DNA of 64,000 bases, from NCBI GenBank assembly GCA_008360955.1, contig LUCM01007456.1:62001-126000 (forward strand), given 5' to 3'. This DNA is from Fasciolopsis buskii (lineage: Eukaryota; Platyhelminthes; Trematoda; Plagiorchiida; Fasciolidae). Under the pieces are notes generated by a model, which was not told the DNA's origin, made no database searches, and saw only the letters and a program-made list of their open reading frames with translations. Positions 12,916 through 26,600 of the stretch are shown here, piece after piece (the stretch's first letter is position 1; every line of letters begins with the position of its first letter). A program made the translations under genes and the position numbers.

Positions 12916-15900
12916 ATATGTGCATATACATGCATGCGTACCGCTGTCACCAAAATCTCTTTGCACTAATGAACATAAATGTGTATCAGTGTAACATTTG
13001 ACAATCATTTTTGTTCGTTCACGTCAGTTCCTTCGAATAAACGCTTTGAAAATCGGACTTCTTAAGACAAGCAGACCATGTGAAGGTGTACATATGGGTT
13101 CGCTTACTGTTCACTGATACACTACACGGGGGACAGATGTTCGGTATCATGGCGGGTGGAAAATCGGGGTTCACAAGAATGGACGTCTAACTTTGGGCAT
13201 GCTATTGTGAGCCCACATGAGTGTTGTATTGTACGGCCGTCTATAGCGAGTTAGTTTTGACGAAAATCAACTATAACATGTTTCTTTGCACTTCGATGAA
13301 GCAAGAGTGAGTGTTATCTTCATACAACCCTCTACAAGTTTTTGTGCATCCGGTAACTAGACCAATTCATACTGTTTTCAAATCAACAATTTATGGGGAA
13401 TATGGTGTGACTAGGCACTTCATGTACTTTAGAAAACATGCCAAGAACTCAAGCACCCAGTTCGTTGGAAACCAATAGCCCTAATAAACTGCATTTGAAT
13501 GTGTGCGTTTCTGTTTTATTGAATCCGAAAATTGCTTTTCACTGATCAGCCTGGGTACGGAAACACTGATGCACATTTGGTGTTGAAAAGATGTCAATAG
13601 TTAAACGGGTCTTTTGCGAAAATTGAGAACTGTGAACCATTGTTGGGTCCAACGAAAAGTCAGAAAAATCGGTTGACTCACCAAGTGAACAGACCATCCG
13701 GTGTGCAGATATTTCTGCGTTTGTACTTGGTCAGTTGGTTCGATCTTCGTGAACTCAATTGCGAATGAATCACTTTTTAACCGTTTCTACTCAACAGAAT
13801 GCACCGCAATCATTTTGGGTGCATAAACGTCACTGATTTTATGGTTTTCTAAAACTGACTTTTATATTCTGGCCAATATCTTGACTGACAAAGAGAATGT
13901 ACGCCAAATCCTTTACATGGTTCCTTGATGTCTGTGTTACCGTCCTCTGTCTGTTATATCCATGTATTTATACTTCGCAATCCGAACATGTACTTAGGTA
14001 CGAAAGGTTCGTTCTGTGGCTGCACTCGGATTGATATCATGTTTACTCGGACCCTTACAAAACAGAACATTCAACTGGCAATTTCCTCTGAGACTGCCCA
14101 GCTCACCTGATTACATTGATTGGCCGGATTCAATCTCTGTTCGATACAAATGAAAGTACTCCCATTCACATTAGAAACTAATCACTTGACGGATTTGAAA
14201 TCTTGCAAATGCAAAGCGCATCCTGGTGTTCCTTGTCGAGGAGAAATTCGTTCGCTCGTGGTGTTGACATCCAAAGGTCTGAATTACACAAAAGGTTTCC
14301 TATGGCCTCTTTTTGCGATTAGCAATTCACTTCGGTAGCCTAGACTCACGTTAAAATTTGCGACCAGTGGATTTGGACAAAGCGGACGGAGGATGACCAA
14401 AATTTATAGCCTAACTTAGAAAATCGCTGTCTGCTAGAAATTTCCTTCTTAGATTTTGTGAGTGCTATATTTCTAGCTAGTTAACATTCCAAATGCCATG
14501 GATGCTTTTTTAAAAGTTAGTCTTGCCATATATATGGTAGCGGATTTTTGGTTGTTTTGTATTCGTGTTTGAGCTTCTCCATGTGCATGCATGTACTTGT
14601 TAAATATAATGGTTCGTGAATGTTTCTTTGTCCCTCATCTTACATCACCGCAGTGGTGGGTTCAACTTCTCATGGTGACATTTGGGATGCATATTTCCCG
14701 CAGTCGCTTGGTCTCTTATTCATCACTGTCATTCACCCATGTATAATGGTTGCTATTGCGAGACCTGGACACTTGGGTTTCATGTATGTACTGAATCCGA
14801 TTTGAAGTATTTTAGCATTTTCGGAACCTGCATCATTTCCGTCCGCGAAAGCGCGGGCAGCCGTCGCTTCAGCTTGCACCGGTTTTTCCAAAGTTGTACT
14901 TTGTGAAGATGGGCATTTTCCCATCGTTTTGTTCTGCTATTCATATCTTCAATTACTTGCTAATTTAGCCAATGTCACCTCAAAAGTATGCTAATTTGGC
15001 ACTAGTTGCCGCAACCACATTTGCGAGAGGGTACGAGTCTACGTGGATTAGAAGACTTTCACATTTGAATCGCACACTAGAGTGTGACACTAAGCATTTG
15101 TTTGCAGTTCTGTCGGGTTGACGTAAAGTGAAAAAATCAACTGATAAGAAGTTTCTAGTGAAGGCAATTACTGGACAGGGTAAATTACAAACGTCTCTGA
15201 TCATATCTTACTATCAGCTTTTAAAATAACTTAGTCACTAAAGCAAAGACCAATAATTCCGGTCTTACGTAATCATTTATTCAACAATTCCACTATATTT
15301 CGCTATAGCCAATTTCACCCAAACTGTAAATATTAAGGGAAATGGCGTTTGGACTTCCAGGATGTTTAAGTTTTGCTTCCGTGTCGATTTATGTTTCATT
15401 TACTCCTCTGCGGTACTTAACCTATTCCATCAAGTGTACGGTTTGTTAAGTATTCTGTGTATATTTGTTACTTTTATCCGAGGTCGCCTGCACGAAATGT
15501 CAGCTCCTCTTCTTCCTCTCCATGTTGGTGAAGATTTTCACTTTAAAATCTTCGAATAGCGCTTTAAATTGCAGAGTCGTACAACGGATCACACACTATG
15601 AGGATGCCAATGACTGCGAGGGAAATCAGAGTAGACTGGAGGTATACTTTGAGATTTCATATTCTTTCTTATCTTCTACTAAAACCAAATCAATAAACCA
15701 GACGTCCTTTTCAAAGCAACCGGAAGAATGAAGGGATAAAAACAGGGGTAGGAGATGTTTTGCAATCTGATAAGTGTTTTTCTCAAAAACAAAATAATAT
15801 GCGGATATTCTCTCGTCCGTTCTATATATCTTAGTGCAAGGATCAATTATTTGTTGAATCACTCAGTTCTTTACTCCTAGATTCTGCCGTTAATAAAATC

Positions 15901-18604
15901 TGCATTTTAATGAATTTTTATGAGCCATTCCACCACTTTTTTTCTTCCTGTTCGTCCCGTGTTGGTTGGGTTACCAACACTGTGTGCGGGAGTAGTGGAT
16001 ATTGATTTGGTCCAACCGTTACCTGATTCAGAGGTCAACGAAGCTTTAGCGACATCGCTCCGAGTATGTCGATCAATAAACTCAGCGAAAAAGCCGAATG
16101 ATAAAGTCAGTTAATAACGATGAACCCAGTCAATTAGCGGATCGATCCCCCAATGGATGTTGATCATAAAGACCAATATATATAAGTAATTGTAAACTAC
16201 TTGTCTAGGAGATTCTTTGCCTAGTCTTTCTGACTGTTCCCGATTGCGTTAAGGGGGACGAGTGATAGTCAGCCGGAGATGGAATCGATTGTCTGTTTAT
16301 GAGACGATGTCGGGGCGACCGACTCTATTTTTCATACTTTCTGTGTTAGTCGTGGACTAAAGTTATCGTCAGAGGATTGTCTTCGAGAATAGCATCAGAA
16401 AAAGCTTGAAAATGGTAATTGGTGAAATCACAAATGGGCAGACCAGTCTCGCACTGGTTGCACAGTTCGGACTTCCACAAGTTTTACTTAAAACCATTGC
16501 TACATATTTTTACATCATACACTTTATGCAAAGTCCTAATGGAATGAGGAAACCCAGTAGCCTCTAGGGCCCTTTACAATGCCGAGAGGGGAAAGTGAAC
16601 TGGGGGCCATAACCTTAAAATTTGGAGTATTACTGAACCACATCAAGTCCCAAAATATCAGGTGTAGTAACAAAGAGGAGCGAAAAAATTCACCACGCAG
16701 GTACTTAGTGCCTAGCAAATAAACTGATGTTTCCTGATTTTTAAGATAGCTGAATTCGACAAAGCTCAGTTGGAACTCATGTTTAGGTCACAATAACGCT
16801 GATCAGTCAAAATGGGTGATATAAGTACCCATGTAAAGTAATCTGCGTTATTGAGTTACCGAAAACCGTAATGTTTAGCGCAAAATCCATGGGATAATGT
16901 ACTTTCGAGAATAGTGTTCGTTATAACCTGTATTCCTTCAGATTAAAAATCAAACATTGCAGTTTAAATTTCTTGGGATACATTTTAAGTTCCATGTTTC
17001 GAGACAAGCTGGTGATTTTTGGCCCTTGAGTTGAGCAAACTCTTGTGGAGAGGTGATTTTAGACTCGTAGCTACTTTTGGCTTGTCAATGGTGAACGGAA
17101 TCTCTATATAACAATGTGGTTACCTGTGACTATCCATTATGTTAAATCTGCTAACTGAACGCTATCCGTAGCATGTGGTCTAAATGGTTGGTTATTTGGG
17201 CAGTCAACTGCTACCCGTCCTGGGGGTTCTTAATCGTCCCACCGATTGGTATCATGTGCTTGGAGTTCAACTATTCGGTCGTCGCAATTTACTCGGGTGA
17301 TGTGCATACAAACAATACTTCTGGGTGGAATATGCTGTTGAGAAAATAAAAATCAGTAGATAAATTTAACAGCTAACTTTTCTAGCTGTTTGGTTAAAAG
17401 TAAATAAGAGCGAAGTAGTACGAGACAAGGTCAGATATTGTTTCTGTGGCAACCTGCAGGGAAGAGCAGTTTCACTTTTTTAAGTCCATACAAGTATATG
17501 TTTTTGCTAAAACAACTTTCTCGGAAGATGCAACAATGAAGTAACTTTTCGGTTTTGAACCGGGAATTGATCTAAGATGAGTAACCTCGGTAACGAAAAT
17601 CTTGACTCACTACTACCTATATCGAAAACGCCATGGACTCGCAGATGTATATCCTTACATAACAGAACAAAAGCATTAAATTTTATTGGAGTCAACAGAT
17701 AGCTTATTCGGATTTGTTTCGAAGTATAACAAGCAACGCCTCCCAGGCTCATAAAAAAGGCTTCGAAGAATTTGACAGACACTTTGTCAAAATATTATGC
17801 AATGAATTTCACATGTCGACTACGGGACAAAGTGTTAATCTTATTTGGTGGATTTTTGACAGCCCATACTCTCTGGAGATGATGATTGCTATGGTTCAAT
17901 TCTTTCAGGTGCAATCCAGTCAACTATGTCTTCTGTTTTTAAGTCGTGCCTTCTCGTTCGCTGACGTTTCTGTTAGATTGTTCTTCCATAATGAAGCAAA
18001 CGTTGTTGTCGATCCAAAATTCGCATTTAGATTAACAATTATTTTTGTTGTGTAATCTGTTCTATCGAGAATTATCATGCCTGCACCTTTGTGAAGTCAG
18101 TACACAGGCCCCTCATTATCCTTCTGTAATTCAGTCAGGGGATTCGTATGGTCTCTTGTCAGTGACCAACGCATTGCTGACTTAGCGCCATTAGACTGGT
18201 AGCATACTAACAACAGTGGGATTTTGGCTTTCTAATTCTGTCGACGTCGGTGAAAGTAGTCATATACATTACATAATTCTGTCTCAGTATTTAGTCGTTT
18301 GGCTTAGGTACATAAAAGGCAAAACTTGAGTTTCGACGGAAAACCTCAGCAGCGTTTTTTCAACTTCATTTAGACAGGCCTTACCTTGGTGGGAACCTAC
18401 CAACTTTTGTTCACTCGATAAGTGTCCTCAATAGGGCATGTTTTTGTCTAGTTTTTTGTACACGGTGCATTCATCATATTCTTCGATGTTTTCTTTCGAT
18501 CGCCTTAATAATTTTTGACAAAGTGGCAGATGTGGTGGTTCATGGCAGAACGAAATTTATTGGAAAAATAGGAGCTACTCTGAACGAGGGTTTCAGGCCA
18601 GAAC

Positions 18605-18963
18605 TCAAGAAAACGTGATAAAACAGGACCAAGAAAACAGAATCATCACTGAAAACTTGAGGATCTCCAAAACAAAATGCCTAATCAACTTGATGGCATT
18701 TGACTTATAGATGTCAACATCCCAGGAGGGCATGGTTTGTAGAAAATCCACGACATTGGAGTTAAACCTACAATGATGTAGGCGAATGGCCGTCGGTTCT
18801 CTTGGAACCGTTTTGATTGGTAATGACAAATTACACTTTGAAACATACGTTCACACTCTTCGAATGTGTGACGCATAAACGCGTAGAGAAGATGTACGTC
18901 TTCAGTAGACGCAACATTGCTATTTACCAGCATCCCTTTAGTTAATTGTGTGGCCACGTGCAA
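18605..18963 (-). pseudogene. Possible degenerate MULE-type transposase fragment
   Basis: Two overlapping - strand frames look like one protein broken by a frameshift. The upstream frame carries GMLVNSN then EDVHLLYAFMRHTFEECERM. The downstream frame carries NVVDFLQTMPSWDVDIYKS and then AIKLIRHFV. The arrangement faintly recalls the catalytic core of Mutator-like transposases, where a block ending in CxFH precedes a helical stretch, but the Cys and His are absent here. Resemblance is by memory and weak; it could equally be chance coding-like sequence. Confidence 0.2.
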
Positions 18964-21354
18964 AAATTTGGACCGAAACCGGTGTATCCTGGGATTATCT
19001 GCAAAATCCGCTATTTTGAAGCTTGCAACATGTCCATTTCAAGTTAAGTGTATTTCTTTTCCATTAAATGCATATTATTTAGCCTGTGAACTCCTGACAG
19101 AAGATTAGATTTTGCTTGAGTCCACCTAGTTGGGAACTGGCCTCGGAATGGCTAATTTTTGTGACCGGTCTGCTGCAATTCGTTTGCATCAGAGGTCTAC
19201 ATTCCGTTCGTTTCAGCACCACCGAACTGTATAGATGGTAAATTTATGCAGACTAGACAGAGATAAAATGAGTCGCTAGGCCGCTGAAGATAGACTTGCG
19301 ATAATTCGCGCGATGGTCATTTGTTCAGGAATAAGGTACTGAGGAACCATGGAGAGGAAAAAAATATTTTGAATGTAATAACGTTAATGACGTGTCAAGT
19401 AACCAGATTACTTATTGTATCCAATCACGGTTTGGGGGGTATCATTTACCTCAGCCCGGCAGTTTAACGGCATCTACACAGGCCAATCCGTTGCTTGACG
19501 TTTCCATACCTTTCTGACGTGTCATTAGCTAACTATCTTGGCTCAGGGTTAAACGACTGCCTGCTTCGGAAAACACTGTGCTTCCAGGCAGGCGTATTAG
19601 GGACATGCGCAAAACATATGTCAACTGACCTACCTCATGAATATTGTGCTCCATTTAGGACCTAGTACCTTAGGCCTAAGCCGCGAGTTATTGAGAAAAT
19701 TCTTCCATCATTTTCTAGCGGTCGCCATGGCAAACCTACTAAACATTTTATATTTCAGAAATTTTATATCTTCAGTCTGCTGCCAAAAGTGACGAATTCA
19801 ATCTCCATAAAATCACCCAGACTGGGAAAAGGCCCTGTCGTACGTTCCAGTCGAGTCAAGTTAACCTAGTTAAGATACCGTTTAAGGCAGCAAGCAAAAT
19901 TTGAGCAAAAAATAATTTAGGCATTACAGACTCTATGGCAAGAAAATAGTACAAACAGGCGAATTTTTACAAAATTTCCAGGTTAAAACTATGAAAAAAT
20001 TAATCATCAAATTTTTCCAAACTGAGAGTCGTCTTGCAGGTGACTAGAGAAGATCTCCGTCGGCCAATAATGGAGCTCAAAGGGCATCTGCTGCTTGACC
20101 GAAGCATTTAACATCACAAAATCTACCTGGATGCCAGAAATGCAGCTAACTTGATGACCATGGATTGAGGTTAAATTAAAATCCCATTACCCATGAAACC
20201 CCTGCCATCTATATCCCCACTAAATAAGAGTGTCTATGACACTAACTGATCCAGTGGTTACGAATAAGGGCTGGCAGAGATTTTCCAAGTGAACATTATT
20301 GGTATAGCCACCATCTACGACAGATGAGACACGGCGTTAACTTCAGTTGGTTCTGCGACACCATGCATTTACTCATTTCACCTTGAAATAGGTTAGCATT
20401 GTGAATTCATCATTTGATTACCACTGCATCCTACACATTGAACCTATTCTTCCATCCTCTCCTTCAGTAAACTATTCTTGGTGTTCCTTAACTAAGCTTC
20501 CATAAAAGTGATTTTTTATAGTTTAATCTCATGAACAATGGACTTGACTTCGATTTGCCGTTCGCTAAAATGAAGCAAAAACGCTTCTGCATAACCTGGC
20601 CAATTAAGCAACTATGAATTATTTGCTCAAAAGTTAAAGTAGTTGTTAGTATAGTCCAGAAATTTTGAAATCACGTTGCAATCTACGTTGGATGAGGATA
20701 CATTTTGGAACCAGTTACCGTTACCCTGGCAACCAGATCGATGCTTTATCCTGAGGTAGGTTTAACTGTGTCCACCATTGGAGTATGATGTTTGGAAGTA
20801 AGTTTGGATTTCATGATAGGAAAATATTGGAACAGCACTGATGTGGTCTTCTTATAGTATTCAAGGGGAGGTTCATTTTCTCCTAATTGGTCTGGCAACC
20901 TGTCTTTGTAGAGCTAACCTAATAGTCGATCAGTTTCCAATCCTTTTATTCACTTTATAAATACATTTCTGTTTCATTTATTTTCAGATCACGAATCACA
21001 CAGCCAGAATTTTCTTGCAATAGATGAACAAATTGTTACAAATTACGTGCATGTGCACACGGACACATACACGGACACAAACACACACACGCCTACATGC
21101 ACATGCACTGGCACATGTAATTGTTTTGTTCGTGTCCACGAATAAAATGATGACTTTGCAACGGATAAGAAACGATGATAAAGTGAAAGTGTTAGGGCAA
21201 AAAGAGGTAAGAAAATGAAGTTTTCGAAGGTAACGAAATAACCATTTCACAACAGCAGACCATAAAGGTGTGACATCTTGCGTAACCTAGAGATAATTCA
21301 CATTCTGCATGGATTTGATGGTCATTGGTTGCAGCCATTCAAGTTAGGGAATGG

Positions 21355-21398
21355 GTGAGTGAATGAATGAATGAATGAATGAGTGAGTGAACGAGTGA
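21355..21398. repeat. (GAAT)n/(GAGT)n tetranucleotide microsatellite
   Basis: Imperfect tandem repeat of GAAT changing to GAGT units, about 460 bp downstream (in otp orientation) of the otp polyadenylation signal. Confidence 0.85.
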
Positions 21399-21859
21399 TG
21401 GTTGTAGGAGATGCAGCATTAGTAGTTTGGAAAGTACATCAATTAATTTATATTTTTTTAAGTAAATCGTGTCACTTTTGATCAACTCTGCTAAACTGCA
21501 ATCCTGAATATTATACAATCGAGCAGTTGCTTAACGAACTGCACACAGTCTTCTATGGACAAACTCGATAGGAGGACGCCACGGAAGCTTCCAGAGTGTT
21601 GTGACGAACTCTGAGGTGGACAGACGATGCATCATTGTTTCCGGGAGTACTATTCTATAAGTTGGTATTCACACGACTTTAGTAAAGATCGACTTTGTAA
21701 ATGAAAGAACCCTCGCAGCGAGCTGCATCTCAGAGGTCGTAGGATATGTTAGAAGAACTAGTCGGATGACCATGAAAGAGACCTGAGTACAAAGGGACAA
21801 AAGCATTACAACGTGCTAGTAGCACAAGGAAAGCCTCAAATTTAGGGGTTCATCCGAAG

Positions 21860-21865
21860 TTTATT
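21860..21865 (-). terminator. otp: AATAAA polyadenylation signal of otp
   Basis: TTTATT on the + strand reads AATAAA on the - strand, about 30 nt after the stop codon at 21895-21897. This implies a very short 3' UTR. It supports the exon ending at 21895 as the terminal exon, although an alternative downstream exon cannot be ruled out. Confidence 0.55.
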
Positions 21866-21894
21866 GTAGTTGATTCTGGTCGAAGTCTTCCTGG

Positions 21895-22322
21895 TCAGGT
21901 TATGGAAAATGGTCCAGTCTGTGGAGCAGATTGATTGGATATCCACGTGCTCATTCGATCGGCCAGAGCAGCGTGTGCCGGCAAGCCCAAGAATGCCACG
22001 GCCGGATTTGTGCGATTATCATAGGCCAAAGACCAATCGGATCTCATGGTCATACCGGACCCGGTTGGTCGCGTTTCAGCAAAACTCACAGATCCGTGTG
22101 TTACTGTGTCAGTTTCCATATGGGGCAGTGACGTTGATAAGAAATTCATAGTTAAGTTTGGCGCTACTGACGACAGTTTGACTTGTGCTTGTTCATCACT
22201 GTTTGGGCTTGACTGGTCTGTGAGGAGATCATCTGGAAGGCAAGAATTACTCAGTGATACTACCGAATGAGGTTGATATTGATCAAGAACAACTATTTCA
22301 CAACGAACAACTGCACTACGCA
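21895..22322 (-). CDS. otp: Orthopedia homeobox protein, coding exon 5 (C-terminus)
   Basis: Terminal coding exon, about 132-142 codons. The previous exon ends in phase 1, so this exon must begin with two bases of a split codon. Three acceptors satisfy that: exon starts at 22322 (after CTTAG, best pyrimidine tract), 22310 (after TGCAG) or 22292 (after AATAG). The sequence is Ser/Thr-rich and probably disordered, with SDEQAQVKLSSV, a Met/Thr-rich stretch and a short AHAALADRM segment near the end. It ends at TGA, followed by AATAAA about 30 nt later. Vertebrate and insect Otp end with an OAR motif close to SIASLRRKALEH; I see nothing like it here. Either the motif was lost or a further alternative exon carries it. 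Confidence 0.6.
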
Positions 22323-22905
22323 CTAAGATACGTATCAAATAGGAATAAAAAGTTCGGTGAGGGTACATTCTAGATGAACACACTCGGATTCATAGCCACA
22401 GTTCAGTCATGATTCGAGGAAAATGTCCGCATTGTCCCCTCCATTTTTTATATTTCAAATTATACAAAGATATAGTCGCGTGACAATAGAAAAAAACTAA
22501 TGCTTTTTGAAATGCCATCGGTGTCAACATAAAGTAACTGATCATGAGACACTTGTAACTTCTTCTCTTCTTTCACACTGTCACATTCAAGGAGGACTTC
22601 AGAAAAGATATGACCGTGGACAAAAAAAGCTTTTCACGTACATGATATCTTGAAATGGATTCATTCAGTTGGTTTACTTATCTCATAATTTATTTGTCTT
22701 TGTGGTGTTGCATTCATGACGAATAGACTCTCCGAGTTTTATTGTGATTTTATTTCTCAGTGCTAGGCAAGAGTGGGTTGAGCGACTTTTTGTTCTTAAC
22801 GATGATGAGATCATGCGACTATATGCTATCCATGTTTCAGTTTGACGGATTAGTAGAGGAGTAATAGTAAAGATAAACCATGCAGCCTAGTGGAAGGTCA
22901 CTCAC
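22323..22905 (-). other. otp: otp intron 4
   Basis: Short intron (about 583 bp) with donor GTGAGT at 22905-22900 and an acceptor near 22323. AT-rich; no gene or repeat seen inside. Confidence 0.55.
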
Positions 22906-23629
22906 CCATTTTTTGGTGCCACCCCTGAATAGCGTGACCGACGGGTTCGGACAGTACCGCACCAAACGGATAGGATTGCGTGCAGATGGTCGATAAATAT
23001 CGTACCGGTGGGATTTCGTTTACCGCGGCCATATGTGCTCGTTTTACCTGTGCATTTAGAGGATGTGCATGTGAGTGTTCTTGTTGCTGCTGCTGATGAT
23101 GTTGTTGTTGTTGTTGAAGATGAGGATGATGTTGTTGCATTAAAATATTCTCGAACGGTAACTGCGGTGTACTTGTCCGTGCTGTCATCCCGGGTCTTGA
23201 TAGGTCGGGAAGATGATATGGACCAGGCGGTGCGGGTAAATTATCAAAAGGATTCGTCAGTCGCGATGGGCCGAAGTATGGTTTACGAAAAAGAAACGGT
23301 CCTTTGGCCCAGTCGGAGTTCCCGTTAGTAGTGATCAATGCAGGATGGTTGGACAAGATTGTATCGCTTGAATTGATAGGCTCTCGAACTTCATCAAACG
23401 TTGCATTTTTACCGGATCCATCGGCTTGACTGGAGAATGTACTAAAGTCCGATAATCGAGAGCTGTCAGACGAGTTGGCGTGTCCGTTGAAATCGCTTGT
23501 GTTTCGAGCAAGCGATTGCAACGTGGCACTGACCGATCTGAATGCGTTTCCTCCAGTTCCACCGCCACTGTTCCCGTTGCCTGTCTTCTTTCGTTTCTTC
23601 CACTTAGCTCTGCGATTCTGAAACCAAAC
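22906..23629 (-). CDS. otp: Orthopedia homeobox protein, coding exon 4 (end of homeodomain and Q/H-rich region)
   Basis: The exon opens with VWFQNRRAKWKKRKK, residues 47-60 of the homeodomain. It carries Gln50 and the invariant WF.N.R recognition-helix residues, followed by a basic KKRKK stretch usable as a nuclear localisation signal. The acceptor is TGTTTTCAG, directly before GTTTGG. Downstream sequence is low in order: a Gly/Asn/Ser linker, a Ser/Asp-rich stretch, a Pro-rich stretch with PAPPGPYHLPDL, and an interrupted Gln/His tract at about residues 729-755 of the model. The tract produces the CAG/CAA-type trinucleotide repeat on the DNA. The donor is a perfect GTGAGT after AAAATGG, leaving phase 1; reading on would give a stop two codons later, so splicing there is needed. 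Exon length is 724 nt (241 codons plus one base). Confidence 0.88.
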
Positions 23630-26600
23630 CTGAAAACATCCGAGAGAAACGTTCTAGTACGTTCAATTCGGAAATGATCTAATGCATGTTAATATACACG
23701 GAAAAAAATTAAATTCATTCCTTATGTTTATTTGTCCGTCACAATAGTAAATTACTCCGCTGTTTTTTTAATATTGTAGAATACTAGGTGGCATCGCAAA
23801 ATGATTTCGATCGTGATTGGCTTTGACAAATATTTTGCACGGTTCTGTTTTGTTGTCTTGTTCTTTAGATGACGACCAAACGCAATTCCTGGATATCAAA
23901 GCCTTATGAAAATAGTGTGAAATAATTTTCGCAAACCATATCTGACAGTAGTAACCATTAGTCGGCCGTTAACGGGCTGACAAGAATCTAGCTTTAATTG
24001 GTTCGCTTAGAGAACAGAATCAATTGTGTTCTCCTGAATGGTAACCAAGTATCTGAATAGATAATAACTGCTGATGCTACTGCCTAACTCCATACATGTG
24101 GTTGTGCATTGGTTAATAAACCATATGTTATAAAATGTTAATCAGTCGAACTATTGGTTACCGCGGACAATCTTGCCTACTACTGATTCATACATATTTG
24201 AAAAGCCTTGGTAGCTAACAAGTTAATCCTGTCGGATTCGGATACCTAAAACTTATTGAGACCCCATCTCTTAATATGGAAAGGATACCTCGAAGTTTGT
24301 AATTGAAAAATAACTGGAACGTTGTAAAATGTATCCACGCACCATGGCTATTTCGAAACTATAGTGAACACTATTAGGTTTTAATCCAATAAAGTTCATT
24401 TTTTATCGAAATTAAGTGAACATGAGTCTCATCCACAAAGTCTGTCCATCGGATTCCCTCTGCTTCCAAAGTGATGTGTCCGAAGCAACATTTCTTTTGT
24501 GCAACAGCTTGGATTAGGCAGAAAGAAGTGCTTGTACACAAACCCTAGATGCGACTATCCATTCCACATCCGTGCACAATACCAAATCTGTCAGCTAGCG
24601 TATTTGATCGAAAATTCTTTTGCGCAACAAGTTTGCATTTAGGAACATTGCCCGTAAGGGTCGCCCATTTACATGCACAAAAAAAAGCAAATTGTACAGT
24701 ATGGGCACAATTTTTAGCATACCGTCTTCATATTGGTTAACGTGGGAAAATATACTTTCTAAAGTGTCATTATATGAGTTGGTTCAGTCAAAGGAAATTC
24801 TCGAAGTTTTTATCGCCAGATTCAGACATCCGGAATGTAGTATATCGTTAAAAAAACCCACACAAAGTTATTTGTGTACACGAAAGAAGAGGTATCCACG
24901 TGAGTTTTATACTTAAAATATGTTCCTCGATTAGAAGACTCGGAGGTGAATATGGCGATGAGTCTGGACGCATTCTAGACGTTACAGAAAATGGTCCAAC
25001 ATGTATTTGAACAATCTGTGTATTCGAAAACCAGACATGTGTGCAAGCTGATTTTAGGTCGTCCGGAGGTAGATAGATCCGAAAGTACATAATAAACTAT
25101 GTTAATTTATCAATGCAAAATGAATATGTGTTCAGTGCAGCCAATTGGGTTCCCTCGCAATTCCCTCGGATACCCACTACGGTGAATGAATGCAATGTTT
25201 AGACAGTCGCATGTCTTCCTCTTTCGAACACAGACAGCTCGGCAAAGTGAACACTTTTGGCTAATCCAGATGAGCGTTGTTCTGTGTCAGTTAAGAACAC
25301 TGTCATCTTACAACGTTAGTCGTCAATGAAAAGTTTTTGTACTCATTCCAGTGGAACATAAGTAGGAGTGAGCTACGTCAAAAGAATCACACGAATGCTC
25401 AAGCTACAAACCATTTAATACCCTTTTAAAACGAATAACACGCTAGCTTGTATCATAATTTATATACTTCAATACTTTTAAAATCTGAGGATACTCGTGC
25501 CATCTCCAAACCTCACGTTTTAAATAAAAGTGAACAAAAAGTCAATGAATCCTGCATTTTCTAGGGTAGTGCAGGTACACATGCGGTGTAACCTAAGTAA
25601 GTCGCGCTATTAAGCATCCGTCTCAACATTCGTAAGAGAATTACTCAGGCTCATTGAAGAATGACTGGACCGGAGTCACTGAAATCTCCCTTGTGAGTAC
25701 AATGCGAGAAGCATGCCTCATATTGTCAAAGGCCCGCCTCACTGTAATAGGAGACCAACAACCAATCTGCTAAACGTTGTGCCACAGAATCACAGAAAGT
25801 CCCGGTTGCTGTTGATGAAGACTAACCTAGAAAATACGCTTTCATATACAGCGTCCCGACTACTCAGTCAAAAATGATCCGATCTCGAGTTACTAAGACA
25901 GATTCGAGTTCCCTTCATTAATTAAATTTTTTTCTAAAATCCTGCTGATTCTTCTCCCGGTCGATTGGTTATGGAAAAAAATAGAACCATCAAACGGGAT
26001 TTTTTGAAAGCAAACCACAACCAATTCCGATAGCGCAAAGAGTAGAAAATTCCGTGCGGCTGAAAAATTAGAGGGAATCTGAAAATATCGCACGCTGGCC
26101 TTATGTCACCGTAACATATTTTGCCAATCCTATGAGACAGAATATTACGGACTGAACGGTATATTCAGCCATGCATATTTAACTTGGATGCTCTTCAACG
26201 TCATTCACGAACAATGACAGATCTAATGTATTGTCGACTACATTCAATCTCCTGTGATATGCTAGTTCAGCTAAGAGTCTTTCAGATACCAATTAGATAA
26301 AAACCTGAGATTCTTGTCTTCTTTTTTACCAGTTTAACTCGCAGAAGAGACTGATATAAAAAACATGCCCTTGGTGGTAACTAAGTTCAGTACTTGAATA
26401 AATAAAGTAGCTTGAAATTTAACCATCAGAAAGGGCCTGGATACTTTGATCGAAACAATTTTTCGGGGTTATTAACTGAGATGACCAATAAATGGAATAC
26501 GTAAGATCGAAATACGGCCTATCAATTTTTGCTTATACTAAGTAGTTTCATTCAGTAGTCACGCTGCTAATATATGAATTTTGCCAAAAAACGCCCAAAA

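Larger units (their letters stand above)
5934..21859. other. Intergenic region between PGRP and otp, no secure gene
   Basis: About 16 kb between the PGRP gene and the 3' end of otp. Open frames are short (120 codons or fewer) and none shows a recognised domain or paired splice signals. Visible structure is limited to short tandem repeats (TA run at 12896-12915, CA-rich tract about 21055-21115, GAAT repeat 21355-21398) and a doubtful transposase-like fragment at 18605-18963. Single-exon RNA genes or small exons cannot be excluded by eye. Confidence 0.4.

Noticed and set aside
23008..23328. 106-codon + strand open frame rich in Val and Asp
   Set aside because: It is the antisense shadow of the Gln/His-encoding repeat in otp exon 4.
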